Shown one piece after another: positions 10,869 through 21,672 of a stretch of DNA of 64,000 nt. This DNA is from Blakeslea trispora (taxonomy: Eukaryota > Mucoromycota > Mucoromycetes > Mucorales > Choanephoraceae), in NCBI GenBank assembly GCA_025331445.1, contig JAIWNE010000023.1, positions 62,001 through 126,000 of the forward strand. Direction: 5' to 3'. The first letter of the stretch is position 1; each line of letters opens with the position of its first letter. Below the pieces are notes generated by a model, which saw only the letters and a program-made list of their open reading frames with translations, was not told the origin of the DNA and searched no databases. The position numbers were made by a program, and so were the translations under genes.

Positions 10869-12091
10869 TTATTCTTGTTGCATCTTGACATTCTTTAAGG
10901 TCAACACTAAAGGTACATGGTCACTGGCTCCCCAACATTCATGTCGGATTTCGCTTGCGACGACATGTTCCATCAAATCTGGAGTGACAGTAAAATAATC
11001 CAAGCGCCATCCCATCAATTTCTCTCTACATCTAAAGCGATAACCATAGAATGTATAATGTCCCTTTTGATCAGGGTTAAAGTGACGCCAGGTATCAATC
11101 AAGCCGGGCAAAGAACTGTCTTCTTCTGAGGGATTCAATACTTTACTGAAATCGGTTCTTTCTTCAATTGTAAAACCGGCAGATCTTTGGTTGGTCTCAG
11201 GTCGAGCCAAATCATTTTCTGTATGAGCAACATTCAAATCACTAGTTTTTTTTTAAAAAAAAAAGTCAAGATCCCCCTTAAGTATAATTTCAATAGTCAT
11301 GACACTTACCCTGTCCAAATGACAGATTTTCCTTCCTTTTGAAGTGACCGTATATACTTTTCCATATGTTCATTAAATACACGTCTCTCATCCAATTGGA
11401 CCAACTTATCACCGGCATTAAGGACATAACAGCCAATGATGGTAAAGCTAGGAAATGTCAAGGAAATCACTCGACCACGCGTCTTTTGCTCATAACCTGG
11501 GATACCATAGGTGACATTTTCAGGCTTGAATTTAGAAAAAAAGGCAACGCCGGCTTTTTTTTTTTGCAAGAAAAATGTGAATTACATACAGTAAGCATAC
11601 ACATACATCTACTTACCATAACCCTTTTTTTCGTCAAAAGCCCAATAACGATACTTATAAGTCTTATCGTCAACAGCGTTAGATATAGGAGCGTTCACTT
11701 TATGTTCTTGAATACAGACAATATCAGCATCTTCAGCATCAATATATCTGTTGAATCCTTTCTTGATACAGGCCCGCAGACCTGCTACGTTATAAGAAGC
11801 AATTTTGATGGATCCTTCGGGTTTGGCAGGAATGTTGAGTTTTTCCGGAAAGGTCATGTTATTGGGCAAACTAGGGTCGAAAGGCTCCCAGGCCTTTGCC
11901 TTTGATTTACTCACAGTAACTTTAGCCTTCTTTATTTCCACTGATTGCTCAATGAGTTCGGCAGATCGCTTCTTAGTGGTGGTGGTGGTGTTGGCCATGA
12001 AACGAAGATGGATAAGTGGTATACGAGATCGTGGATAAAAAGATCTCAAATTTTTTGAGAAGAAAGTTCGGAATACGGAAGATGCTTTCAT
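10869..12091 (-). CDS. APN2: AP endonuclease, ExoIII/APE1 family, with two possible starts
   Basis: Three exons on the minus strand (12091-11617, 11553-11310, 11241-10869) give 363 residues. This is a base-excision-repair enzyme that cuts 5' to abasic sites. Conserved positions are present: the metal-binding Glu in CIQEHK, Asp/Asn in GDLNVAH, the Asp in RLDYF and the terminal SDHVPLVL with the catalytic Asp-His pair. Size and order match class II APE1; the yeast-style symbol is tentative, since Apn2 usually has a C-terminal zinc finger that is absent here. Two in-frame Met codons matter. The upstream one (12091) adds an Arg/Ser/Phe-rich presequence. The downstream one (11998) starts MANTTTTTKKRS with a basic nuclear-type signal and gives 332 residues, near the 318 of human APE1. 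Intron 1 ends in an A-rich acceptor. Confidence 0.88.
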
Positions 12092-13762
12092 TAAAAAAAA
12101 AAGTAGCTTGAATTGATGCATTGACTGATTTTCAAACTTGACTTCAGTATCAACATTGAGCCAGTCACACCAAAGTATGTCATTTTGATAAACAATACCC
12201 TTCCTTCGAGTAGTATGTGAAATCCTACCATCATAAGGGATATTTCAATGAGTGAAGAAAAACTCATAGAAGCGCACATATAACTTTCAGGAAAGAAAGC
12301 AAGAGCTCCAACTAGTATTTAATTATCCTGTACTTTTAACAACAAAAAAAAGTACCGTTTCTCAGAACTACATGAAATGAAACGGATGCTTTCTTTTTTT
12401 GTTCCGTTTGGCATGAATTTTCCTACTTTAACTCTAATAAATTTGTTTTTTTTTGTTCAGCTCATGAGTTTAATGATACTTTGTGAATTCTTTGGTGCAT
12501 GTCGCCTTCCTTTAAAAAGTTTTGCCAGACTCGAAAAGGACGTTATTATCTAGTATTTAGGTTGACGTGCGTATATGTGCCAGATATGGTTTTGTACGGA
12601 GAAGGTGCCATCAACTCTTTTCTCTCTTGAAAAGAAAAACCTCTTGGCTCCGCCTTACCTATTCGCTAGCTCTGAACTTAAGGACTACTTGTTGAGTTTT
12701 ACAACAATAGGTTTAGATCATGTTGAAAATTTGAAAAGATATCCAGTTGGCATACTCTTTTTTATGATTCTTTGAGTCAGAAAGTGATCACTCTTCCCTT
12801 TTCAAACTTTTGAAGCCTTTTCAGATCTCTTGTTTTCATATGACACTTTTGAACAGCTCATTAATTGCGGTTCCCCTTGTACCGACCTTTTATATCTAGA
12901 GACACCTTTGGATTGTATAGGATGACTAAGGCTGTTGTTGTTATAATGTTATCAAGTACTACGAAATAGCTTCTGTTTCTGCTCATAACTATTTTTGGCA
13001 TGACATGATTTATTCTTAATAATATGTTGCTTTTAAATAATATAATAGATGGATTCGTTCTGGTAATGGTAAAGCCAGTTTAAGCGGAGAGATGGTTGTC
13101 ATTGGCGCTAAATGAAATTGAATATTATGCAAATTCAATGGTTGATTTGATATAGTTTTTTTCCTTTGCTCAGTAATAAATCTCAATCAAACTAGTATCA
13201 AAAGCATCAATGTACTGACAAAGAGGAACAAAAGCTATTTTTGGGAAATCAAATGCTAAAGTGAATATTTAATGAAATCTTCAAACAACTGAATTATTTT
13301 AAGATTTTTACAGCAAGCAGCTTTATATTTTGCTTTATTATCAAATTGAACCCGATTATTTCTTATTCGTTCCAATTTTATTTTTATAAACTGTCTGAAT
13401 ATCAAGTCAAGCGATATTTTTTCTTTCTGGTAATACAAAAAAGCTTTACAGCTACAATGTAGCTTTTTGTTGTAGTATCAAATGATGGAATTTCAAAATG
13501 AATGGCGTCTTAACCATTTGAGTATTTATACAGAAGAAATCAACAAAGTGCAGTTATTGTCTACAGCTTAGTTTGCTCATGCCAAGATATCGATAAATCG
13601 TATAAACATATTGCACACGAATCATTGAAACAATAAAAAGACAAATACAACACAAAATAAGGCTTATGCACAATATAGGTTTTCATAATCAAATTAACTT
13701 TTTTCTTTTTTATTGATTATAAATGTTATCAATCTAGAAAAGGGCACCAAGTGCCCCCTTCT
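12092..13762. other. Gene-poor AT-rich region
   Basis: No open frame with recognisable similarity, tRNA or transposon end was found on either strand. The first few hundred bases presumably include the AP endonuclease promoter. Confidence 0.4.
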
Positions 13763-13908
13763 CCCCTAACCCCAACAGATTCAGCAGAGGTATTATTAAC
13801 ATGCCTATAGAGAACGCACATCCCGTTCATCTTGTCCCCTTAGCCCAACAAACTCAGCAGAGGTGTCATGACACATGCCTATAGAGAACGACCATCCCGT
13901 TCATCTTA
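13763..13908. repeat. Two tandem copies of a 73-bp unit
   Basis: Copy 1 begins at 13763 and copy 2 at 13836. Shared blocks include CAGCAGAGGT, CATGCCTATAGAGAACG and CATCCCGTTCATCTT. The unit is notably GC-richer than the surroundings. No coding sense is apparent; origin unknown. Confidence 0.75.
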
Positions 13909-14363
13909 AATGGATAAAGAAAAAAGAAGAAAAAAAGGCGAAAAACGAAGCCTTTTTATACCTTTTTGACAGCACTCAATCACATGTTGGTTTGGACTGT
14001 TGAAATTTGCCTGCCGATCCTTTGGGACTGGCTTTTTGTTGCTTTCCCACACCTTGACTTCTTTTCTTGTCACATGTATACCTTGCAAACAGAAATGGAG
14101 GGGAAAAGAGATCAAGAGCAAGAAAAAGAAGAGTCAAGAAAGCAAAGAAGTAAACTGGATTTCTCTGCCTTTTGCTTCACTGACTTAGGAACTCCACTTC
14201 AAAAAAGGAAAGAAAAGAAAGAAAGCATTGATTATTATGACACTTGTCCAACAATCAAGGTTGTTGGCCAATGCGTGTAAACTCCGTCTCTACTTTTTTC
14301 TTTTCTTTTAAAGGAACGCATTAGATCTTGATTTACCTTAATAACACGACAAGTTTTCCTTTT

Positions 14364-14549
14364 GTTCAAGAAGAGTTTGACTTTCAAAACGACATTCATG
14401 CTAATGAATGTCGCTGCTTGTCTTAATCTGACCTGTTAGCCCTTTTTTGGTATTTTGTTTGTCTGTCAGTTTTTTCTCTTTTGTTTAGGCTTAGTTATGG
14501 TGTCTGTACTGCTCTTTGTCTTTATCTTTCTTTTTTTGTTCATTCTATA
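14364..14549. repeat. Dispersed repeat, copy 1 (partner at 17270-17451)
   Basis: This segment and 17270-17451 align along their length in the same orientation. Shared landmarks: TTCAAGA(A/G)GAG, GACATTCAT, GCTGCTTGTCTT, CTTAG(T/C)TATG(G/A)TGTCT and a T-rich end at TTCTAT. Divergence is moderate, so they are old copies of one element, probably non-coding. Confidence 0.65.
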
Positions 14550-15800
14550 GTGTAACGAGAGATTTAGATTGGGGCTTTTCTTGATTACTGAAAAGTTGTG
14601 CTCTCCGAAATTTTCCTATTGTGAGATTGAGATCCTTGACATTATGTACAACATTACTTTGGTACTTGAAAGCGCCATATAGTACATCAGTGATTTGCTC
14701 ATCAGATAAAGCAACAATTGATTGACCCATCTAGATTTTCAAGCACAAAAAAGAAATCAAGGAAAGGGTCTCTATGGTGCTTCTTTAGAGCTCTGAAATA
14801 CGATGAGCCAATTTGTTGGCTTTGTCATGAAGTCTAAGATTGAAGACGGCCAGGATTTAGCTGCAATAAGGTAAAAGTCATTGAAAATGGGGGATTATTT
14901 CTTTCCACATGTAAACCAGGATATCGGTCTCTGTATGTTCATATTCATAAAGAAGTGTACTTTTAACTGAATCAGCTAGTGTACTCATGCTCGAGTGTTA
15001 CCACAGCTTTATTCTCTATTTCGACCAAGATGTATGCTCTATTATCTATTTTCTTCAACATCCAATTATGAAGAAAGTTTTTAGTATCGTGCACTTTATG
15101 ATAAAACCATCAAAAGCTTAGCTTATGGCCATGTCCTCTTTTTTTTTTCTATTGAAGATGTTTATAATGCCTTTAGACTTGAACACACATACACACATAC
15201 AAGAAAAGTGGGCTTTTTTCAATATTGTTCCATCTTATGAACTACAAATAACAATAATCCTATAGTTGGCATGTTGAGTGAGAAGACCTTTAAAAGATAG
15301 GTAGTTTTTTATTGACTTGATTTGCTTGACAGACATAAAAAAAGAAAGAAAAAAGCACCAGCAGCAATAAAGGATATTAAAAATTCCATGACTAACAATC
15401 CATTTGAGTTGAAAAAGTGTTCAATCGTTTTGAACAATCGACTCAAGTAAGCAAAGAATCTGGAAAATTCAGACAATGTTATGTTGGTGCTCAAAAGTAA
15501 CACATTGTCAACTAGTGAGCTATCTATTAGACTGTTTATTAGACAAAGTAACGATGATAATTTGACGCATTTAGATTTTTAATGCACAGAATTTACAGAG
15601 AGATTAAATGCCCAGCATTCATCAATTATTGACCGTGCATTGGTTCATTAGGTTTTGCCCTACATAAGTAACCATGTAGAGCAATTTTTACCGGCGAGTG
15701 TATGATGGTCTTTATATTTAAAACAACCTAGTCAACTTTTTGTTGCTAGGTTTGGTATTTATTTGGGTTTTTCTTTCTTTTTGGCCTGGCACTCTGCCTT
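14550..15800. other. Gene-poor region
   Basis: Two short minus-strand frames exist (about 14730-14545 and 15503-15309, 61 and 64 codons). The first starts MGQSIVALSDEQITDV and is not low-complexity, but no family is recognised and there is no supporting splice or context evidence. Otherwise nothing is visible. Confidence 0.3.
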
Positions 15801-16553
15801 CTAGTTTTCTGGCACAATCCTTTGCTTCTTGCTCTTTCCTGTTCTCTCTAATTTCTCACCTTCTTGTTCATCTGAATCATCCTCTAACTTTCGCTTCAAC
15901 ATTTGGCTTTCTTTTGATTTGATTGTATCTGTTTCATTCTTTTCTGTCTTTCTTTTCTTTGTCTGTATTTTCTTTGATTCTTCTTTTTCATCATCATCTT
16001 CGTCAACTTCATCTTCTAATTTTCTTTTCTGACTGCAAGGTTCTAAGTCTTTATACTCATATATACTACAGAAATCTTCTTCTTCTATTGTTTCTAGTTT
16101 AATTTCAACATCTTCATGACTATGGAGCATTTGGTGTATTAAACACTCTTTCTTGTCTTCTTCTTCTTCTTCTTCTTCTTCTTCTTCTTCTTCTTCTTCT
16201 TCTTCTTCTTCTTCTTCTTCAGCTACTACAATCACTTCTGGCTCTTCAAGGTATTCAAAACAGTCCTTAAACACGTCTTCCTCTTCTTCTTCAATTTTAA
16301 CAACTTCTACTTCATTCTTTTAATAGTAACATGAGCTTGCAGGTTCCTTTTTTCTTACGCTTGTATACATACCCAAACACTGAAGTGGCTGTCTTTCGAG
16401 TTTGTATAATTTTTTGGACTAGAATATATTTGTGTGGGCAATTTTTATAACGTTAATAAATAAGCAAGAGAGGAAAAACTGTTGCTTAGTATAAAAGTCC
16501 TTTTACCTTGCATCACTGATGAGCAGTTGATCTGGAGATGTATGAATAGTCAT
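15801..16553 (-). CDS. Small acidic, poly-Glu, probable nuclear protein of unknown function
   Basis: Three minus-strand exons (16553-16507, 16418-16373, 16316-15801) join in phase to give 202 residues; donors GTAAAA and GTATGT and both AG acceptors are canonical. The N-terminal 30 residues are ordinary sequence (MTIHTSPDQLLISDA...). The middle has a run of more than 20 Glu encoded by a GAA triplet array. The C-terminal third is Lys/Glu/Asp-rich with basic clusters (KKRKTEKN, KSKKQR) that could serve as nuclear signals and with two copies of a KRKLEDE/KRKLEDD motif. I do not recognise a family. The consistent splice phase argues for a real gene despite the low complexity. An eight-copy TAGGG array lies 89 bp upstream of the start codon. 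Confidence 0.5.
16155..16220. repeat. Trinucleotide (CTT/GAA) microsatellite, about 22 copies
   Basis: A pure TTC/CTT array on the plus strand that encodes the poly-Glu run of the small acidic protein on the minus strand. Length is likely to vary between strains. Confidence 0.9.
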
Positions 16554-16641
16554 TTTTTAGATAGCGTGTTTTGTGAATAAGTTTTATAAAAATAATAAAA
16601 GAGAAAAGGAAAGGGAAAAGGAAGAGCAGGGTAGTGTAGTG

Positions 16642-16681
16642 TAGGGTAGGGTAGGGTAGGGTAGGGTAGGGTAGGGTAGGG
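16642..16681 (+). repeat. Eight tandem TAGGG units (interstitial telomere-like, G-quadruplex-capable)
   Basis: Exactly eight consecutive TAGGG pentamers, preceded by degenerate GTAGTG units. The unit differs from canonical TTAGGG by one T. Runs of three G separated by two bases could fold into a G-quadruplex on the plus strand. It lies in the presumed promoter of the acidic protein gene. Confidence 0.9.
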
Positions 16682-17269
16682 TGGGAAAGAGAAGGTTATA
16701 CGTCATTATTTGCAGCCATAGAGTGCTTCAAACCAGGGCATGGAGCCATGTATCAATCGAGACACACTCTTTCCGATTCAATCATTTGTTATACTCATCT
16801 GGCACACACTGTTTTGTCAAGTGACTAATTGGCTGAAGGCTTATGGGGGAAAGAGGGGGGACATAACAAGATATAAATCTTGTTGGGCTTACAGTGTAAA
16901 TACCTATTCCCGGGCGAATAGACAAGCATATGTATTCACATATACAACGTGTATGCTTGTACATAACTCAGTGTTACTGCTTTACATACAAATGCTTATA
17001 CATATATTTATATTGTGAGGTCATGTTTGATAGATTTTTATTTCTCTTTGTCAAAATCATGCATAATCTTGTACTCAACATCGTGAAACAAGCTACTTCG
17101 TTTGCAATGCTATCTAGTTTCGTTCTACCTGGTACTCAGTTGATTAGCAACACTATCTCTTTAGCTACAGTTGCTGTTTCTTTTCTAACTGTTCCTGATA
17201 AGATCCTGCCCTGATATAAAACCAGTTTAACAAATTACTATTGGTTTTGTATCAGTTTGTATTTATCTA
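16682..17269. other. Intergenic, no gene recognised
   Basis: Short frames on both strands have no recognisable motif. Nothing else is visible. Confidence 0.35.
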
Positions 17270-17451
17270 TTCAAGAGGAGCTTGGCTGTCAAAAGGACAT
17301 TCATATGAATAAATGTTGCTGCTTGTCTTGATCTAATCTATCAGCTCTCTACGGTCTATTTATTATTCCTCTCTCTCTTGCTTAGACTTAGCTATGATGT
17401 CTATGCTGCTTTTTGTCTCTCTTTCCCTTTTGTTACACATTCTATTGACAT
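17270..17451. repeat. Dispersed repeat, copy 2 (partner at 14364-14549)
   Basis: It aligns with 14364-14549 as described there. A short inverted relative of its left edge (AAGAGGAG(C/T)TTGGCTGTCA) also occurs on the opposite strand at about 17655-17685, followed outward by CAGTGATACTTGTCCAAC. This raises the possibility of a small inverted-repeat element spanning about 17.27-17.71 kb. Confidence 0.55.
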
Positions 17452-17832
17452 TAGCTTGATACCCTGAAGTCAATTTTTCCACACTATAAACAGTAAAGTA
17501 GGCAAGCATGAGCCCAAAGTTCAAGGGGCGATGACCAAAAAGAAAAAAAAACACATGTGATGACCAATAGGATCAGTAAATTAGAGGGCGTTGAGAAGTA
17601 AACAAACTAAGAGATGCCATGCTATTTCATGCCAACATTCACTCTCCTGTATTTTTGATTGTGACAGCCAAACTCCTCTTTAATTTGCAGTGATACTTGT
17701 CCAACAAGTCAGATAAGCTTAAAAGATGGCATTCGAGAAAAGAAGAAGAGTGAAGAATGAGCAAGTACTGCTCTCATCTAAACAAAAGAATAATAAGCAG
17801 TTTCATTTGTACTCATCTGGGTCGAAAAGGCT

Positions 17833-17835
<3 letters not shown>

Positions 17836-17862
<27 letters not shown>
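17836..17862. repeat. (AT)n microsatellite
   Basis: A pure AT dinucleotide run in a non-coding region. Confidence 0.9.
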
Positions 17863-17865
<3 letters not shown>

Positions 17866-18839
17866 TCCACAGAAGCTATCAAGCATAGCTTCCTAGCACT
17901 GGAAACTGAGGTGAAGCCACCCATTCCTTTAATGGTAGGCAGTAGAGACCGTTAAATGCAAAGTACCAGTAATTAGTACTATGTAAGTTATATCCTGTAA
18001 CTTCATTAGCTTGGGCTTGCATGTATGTTTTCTTTTGCTCTTTTTCTGAGGAATATGTGAAATCAAAAAAAAAAAGAAAAGAAAAAGGAAATCAATGATT
18101 GAGACAATCAAATTCTGTTCTTTGTGTGAGGATTGAGTCTTAAGATAGTCTTTGACTCTAATGCCATGTATAACTTGCTTAAAGCATGCTTGACAGCCAA
18201 ATGAAGACAATGAGACAGAATTCTGATATTTTTGGAGCCAAACAAAATACACTTTAAAATCAGAAACACAAGCATATTGGAAAGTTCACATTAGTAACAA
18301 TAATAACCAGAAATAAATACTACATAACAGCCTCTCTAATAGGGGTATACAGCATTTTTATAAACCGTTGCTTATAGTGCAGAATGTCAATATAAAGAGA
18401 ACACTAGTATACAACAATAGTATCTCAACCCTGTAAATCAAACACAGTTAATCCTCACAATTAGACAATTATATCACGGCGGCGCAATGAATTTGTATAT
18501 AGAAATAAATTTATCTGTAACTGTAAATATATTAGGTGTCTGTATTTCGGCCCATACAAAGCTTTTTTATGTATTTACAAACACTTTTCCATTTGTGTAT
18601 ACAAGAAAAAGTTTGTAGAAACATATGTCAAAAGTTTCACCCCGCTCCGTTTTTGATTTACTCTCGTTATAATCATCAGATTTTTGCAAGAATAGTACCA
18701 TTCGATCAGAAGAAAGTTGCGAATTTTTTGGGATAGGTCTTGCCTCTCTGATTATTATAACTTGAGGAAGCTTAAAAAGTAGATTTCATCGACTTTGATT
18801 AATAAAGGCCACTTTAAAACTCGGGAAGAAGTATGTTTT
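17863..18839. other. Intergenic, no gene recognised
   Basis: AT-rich with no supported coding or RNA feature. The right part may belong to the transposon whose transposase relic follows. Confidence 0.35.
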
Positions 18840-20136
18840 TTAATCATCATTATCTTCAACTAGTTCTAAAACTGCACAACTATCATCAAACTCCTTCGAA
18901 TACTGTCTTGCAATGTTCGTTGTATCCTTCCAAATCGATATCAACGATTCTTCATCGATGTTTCTGAGAGGAAGTCTCATTGAGATCAGGGTCAAAGGCA
19001 ATTGAGTTTTTTACACACCCCCAAACCTTCTCAATGGGTTGAAGTTCGCAGTGGTAAGGGGGTGTGATCATGATTGTATGACCATGTTCTGAAGCAATAC
19101 GGTAGGTGGCATATACCGGTTCAAGCATTGAGGCCTTTGCCATCTGTAAAAGTTCATCCTTTTTCATGTTGGCATTGGCTTCTTCTTCCCTCTAATGACC
19201 GTTTCTGATCAGCCAACTTTTAATCACCTCCTTCTTGTCTTTTTGAGATGGCTTATCATCATCGCGACGCTTGTGGTAGCTTGCACCATCCATGTGAATA
19301 ATGCGATTACCGTATTGCTCCAGGGTGATGCAAAGCTTCTGAAAAAGCTCTTCAAACTTTCCAGAATTGAAATGGCCATGGTAATCAGCCTCTAAACCTC
19401 TGCTTCCTTTGACAGGCCATACTGTAATGTTGTCTTTGATCATGCTTGCCCTGGTTGTATTTCCAGAAGGAAATACAATGAATGCAGCAAAGATGACCAG
19501 CATTGGACCTCTTCCTCTCTCTAAGATTGTTGCTCCAGGTTCAGCCCAGGTTTTGCGAGCATGATGATCTACATGGCAGTAAGATTCATCTCAAAATACC
19601 TCTGGTCTTTCAAGGTAGCCATTGCTGTTGATGTTCAGCAATCTTTGATTTACATACAAGTATCTGTACTTGGTGTTAGCATCAGAATCATGCTGCACAT
19701 TTTTGCGGTCTTCCATCTTGTAGTTCAAGCCCATGGAGTGCAGATCTCTCATTAGTGTTGATCTGGTTATGTCCAGACCCATCTTGATCTTGAGTGTAAT
19801 AGAAATGGTCTCGACAGTGTTTGGGCGCCTGCCTTTGTTGTTTTCTCTGACAATTTCCTTTACAGCGGAAATATAATCGGGCTCGAGTTCTTCTAAAGGT
19901 CGACCGACCTTTTGTTTTTCGGAATCTTCCGATGGGTCATTGTACATATGGATGGCCTTACGATCTGCATAGTTGCTGATTCCTAGAAGTTTGGAGAATC
20001 GTTCGCGTTGATCTAGACCAGCCAGATGGGAATCTGAGAGTTTGTCATTAGCAATTACATCATACATTCGGCTTAAAAGAATATATGTTTCATCAGCGAA
20101 ATTAGTAGAACTTAAGTGTTCAGGGAAAATTGGCAT
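18840..20136 (-). pseudogene. Broken DDE transposase of a Tc1/mariner-related family with a long D-E spacer
   Basis: One minus-strand frame runs from the Met at 20136 with HTH-like regions (GRRPNTVETISITLKIKMG), a first Asp in FxDESYCHVDHHA near 19590, a second in IIHMDGASYHKRR near 19290 and the Glu in ELQPIEKVWG near 19030. Two in-frame stops interrupt it: TGA near 19595 directly before the first catalytic Asp, and TAG near 19193. A frameshift near 18958 separates the last 40 codons. Unlike DD34E enzymes, about 75 residues lie between the second Asp and Glu. That insert reads like a SAP-type helix pair (KKEVIKSWLIRNG...MKKDELLQMAK). The last frame ends at 18840. It is non-functional as read. 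Confidence 0.75.
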
Positions 20137-20162
20137 TTCAATATGTATTTTTTTTTATACTA

Positions 20163-21144
20163 CAGTCGCTGGAACCTGAAATTCGATCACTTTGTAAAAT
20201 CGAAACTCAGCGTTAAAGATGCATAAACTAAAAGACACGTTAGTAATTCAAGACGATGTCCAATTAAGCTCTGTTTTTTGTCATACTACCTTTAGCATCT
20301 ATGACGGCTTGACAGAGGTCCTTCATGTTGTTCAGTAGACAAACAAGTAAATCACTGCTGACTTTACTTCACTATTCCAGCAGCAATTCCTTCAGCTGAG
20401 CAATGTTGTGAACAGCATGGCGCCTGCTTGCTATACGCTGCTCAAGAGCCCACCCCAGATCCTCAATGGGGTTCAAATCTAAACTTTGGGTAGGCCAGTA
20501 ATCAAGCCTCTTCATCAAATGACGGCTCTTCTAAAGACACGCATAAGCTTCTGTATGACACGTAGCCCCATCTTCTTGAAACAAGAAGCGTCTGTCCTCC
20601 TGTGATTGGGTTTCCGAGTACCAGGGTTGAAGTTCTATTGTCCAATCGACATGTTCCTTGACCCATTCGAGTCGAAACTCCTTGTGCTTCTTCGTCAAAG
20701 CAGGCTTGTGAGATACGTAGTAAGATTTGAAGCCTAGCTAACGACAGTCTTTCTACAGACTGTAACTTTTAATTTCTCCAGCTCGTGTTTGATGCCATCA
20801 ATGCCAAAGAAAGGGTTGTTTGTTACAACTCGATTGAAGTGTCTCATTGTTCTTTCATTAGCTTTTGGGGTTGAGCCAGGATGAAACGCTGGACAGAAGT
20901 GTGCCTTTTTTCATGATGTTGTTTACAGTTGCGTAAGAGATCTCAAGGAATGCTAGCGCGATTCAACCAATACACTCCTCAATAAGCTTTCTCTTTGCTC
21001 TTGTTGTGTTTTTCACGGTTGCTTGTATATCAATAGTAGACATATTTGAATTGAATTGTAAAAGAATGAAATATTGATTGTGGCCATCATCATGCCAGAT
21101 ATGCTTTATTTAAGGCCCGATCGAACTTTGGTTTCCAGTGACTG
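20163..21144 (-). mobile_element. Degenerate 982-bp Tc1-like element with imperfect terminal inverted repeats
   Basis: The left end CAGTCGCTGGAACC and the right end (inverted) CAGTCACTGGAAACC match over about 24 bp with few differences, and both are flanked by TA (20161-20162 and 21145-21146). The minus strand encodes scattered Tc1/Tc3 transposase pieces: HKEFRLEWVKEHVDW-like near 20680, FQEDGATCHTEAY near 20555 (second Asp), and DLNPIEDLGWALE near 20455 (Glu). Many stops and frameshifts intervene and part of the catalytic core looks deleted. The element starts only 26 bp beyond the start of the neighbouring transposase relic. Confidence 0.75.
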
Positions 21145-21672
21145 TAGAAACCTTTTTTTTGAATATATATAAAAAGCCGTTACAGCTTTCAAACATTAAG
21201 TCTTTTCGGATCAATTGAAGCAAGGAATTTACACTCCCAAATATACATATATCATGGAGAACCGGGATCAAGAACACTCTAGTATATCTTTTACTAATTT
21301 GCTATCTCTTCAGGCCTTATTTGACTCCTACAATTTTCATACTCCGCCTTTTTTTTTTCTGGGAAGAGAGAGAGTGCGAGTAGGTCGAAACAAAGAAAAG
21401 AAGTAATCAAGATCCGCCAACTGGATGAATCTTCCCTTTCATTCTATTGCTGCCTTTGGGAGGTAAACTATTTATGCATCCATCTGATCTATCCATTCAT
21501 CCATCCACAGAACAATCCATGACTAACTGCTGTTTATTCAATCTGCCTTATTCTCATCATTATTCCTGACAACCAATCTATTCACTTGCGATTTTTTCTT
21601 TATCTTGTCACTCCATTCAACATCATGCATAATTCATCATTGGCAACACTAGATAATTGAATAATCAGCAAC
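21145..21672. other. Upstream region of the eL34 gene
   Basis: Contains the presumed promoter of the ribosomal protein gene, with CATCCATC-like short repeats near 21478-21510. No separate gene is supported. Confidence 0.35.

Noticed and set aside
14545..14730. 61-codon minus-strand frame beginning MGQSIVALSDEQ
   Set aside because: Composition looks protein-like, but it is short, overlaps the edge of a dispersed repeat, and has no family or splice support.
15309..15503. 64-codon hydrophobic minus-strand frame
   Set aside because: No conserved motif or context; could be chance in T-rich DNA.
16642..16681. Telomere or chromosome end
   Set aside because: Genes continue on both sides and the unit is TAGGG, not a long TTAGGG array, so it is interstitial.
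21215..21406. 63-codon frame upstream of eL34
   Set aside because: No recognisable domain; it lies between a transposon end and the eL34 promoter.
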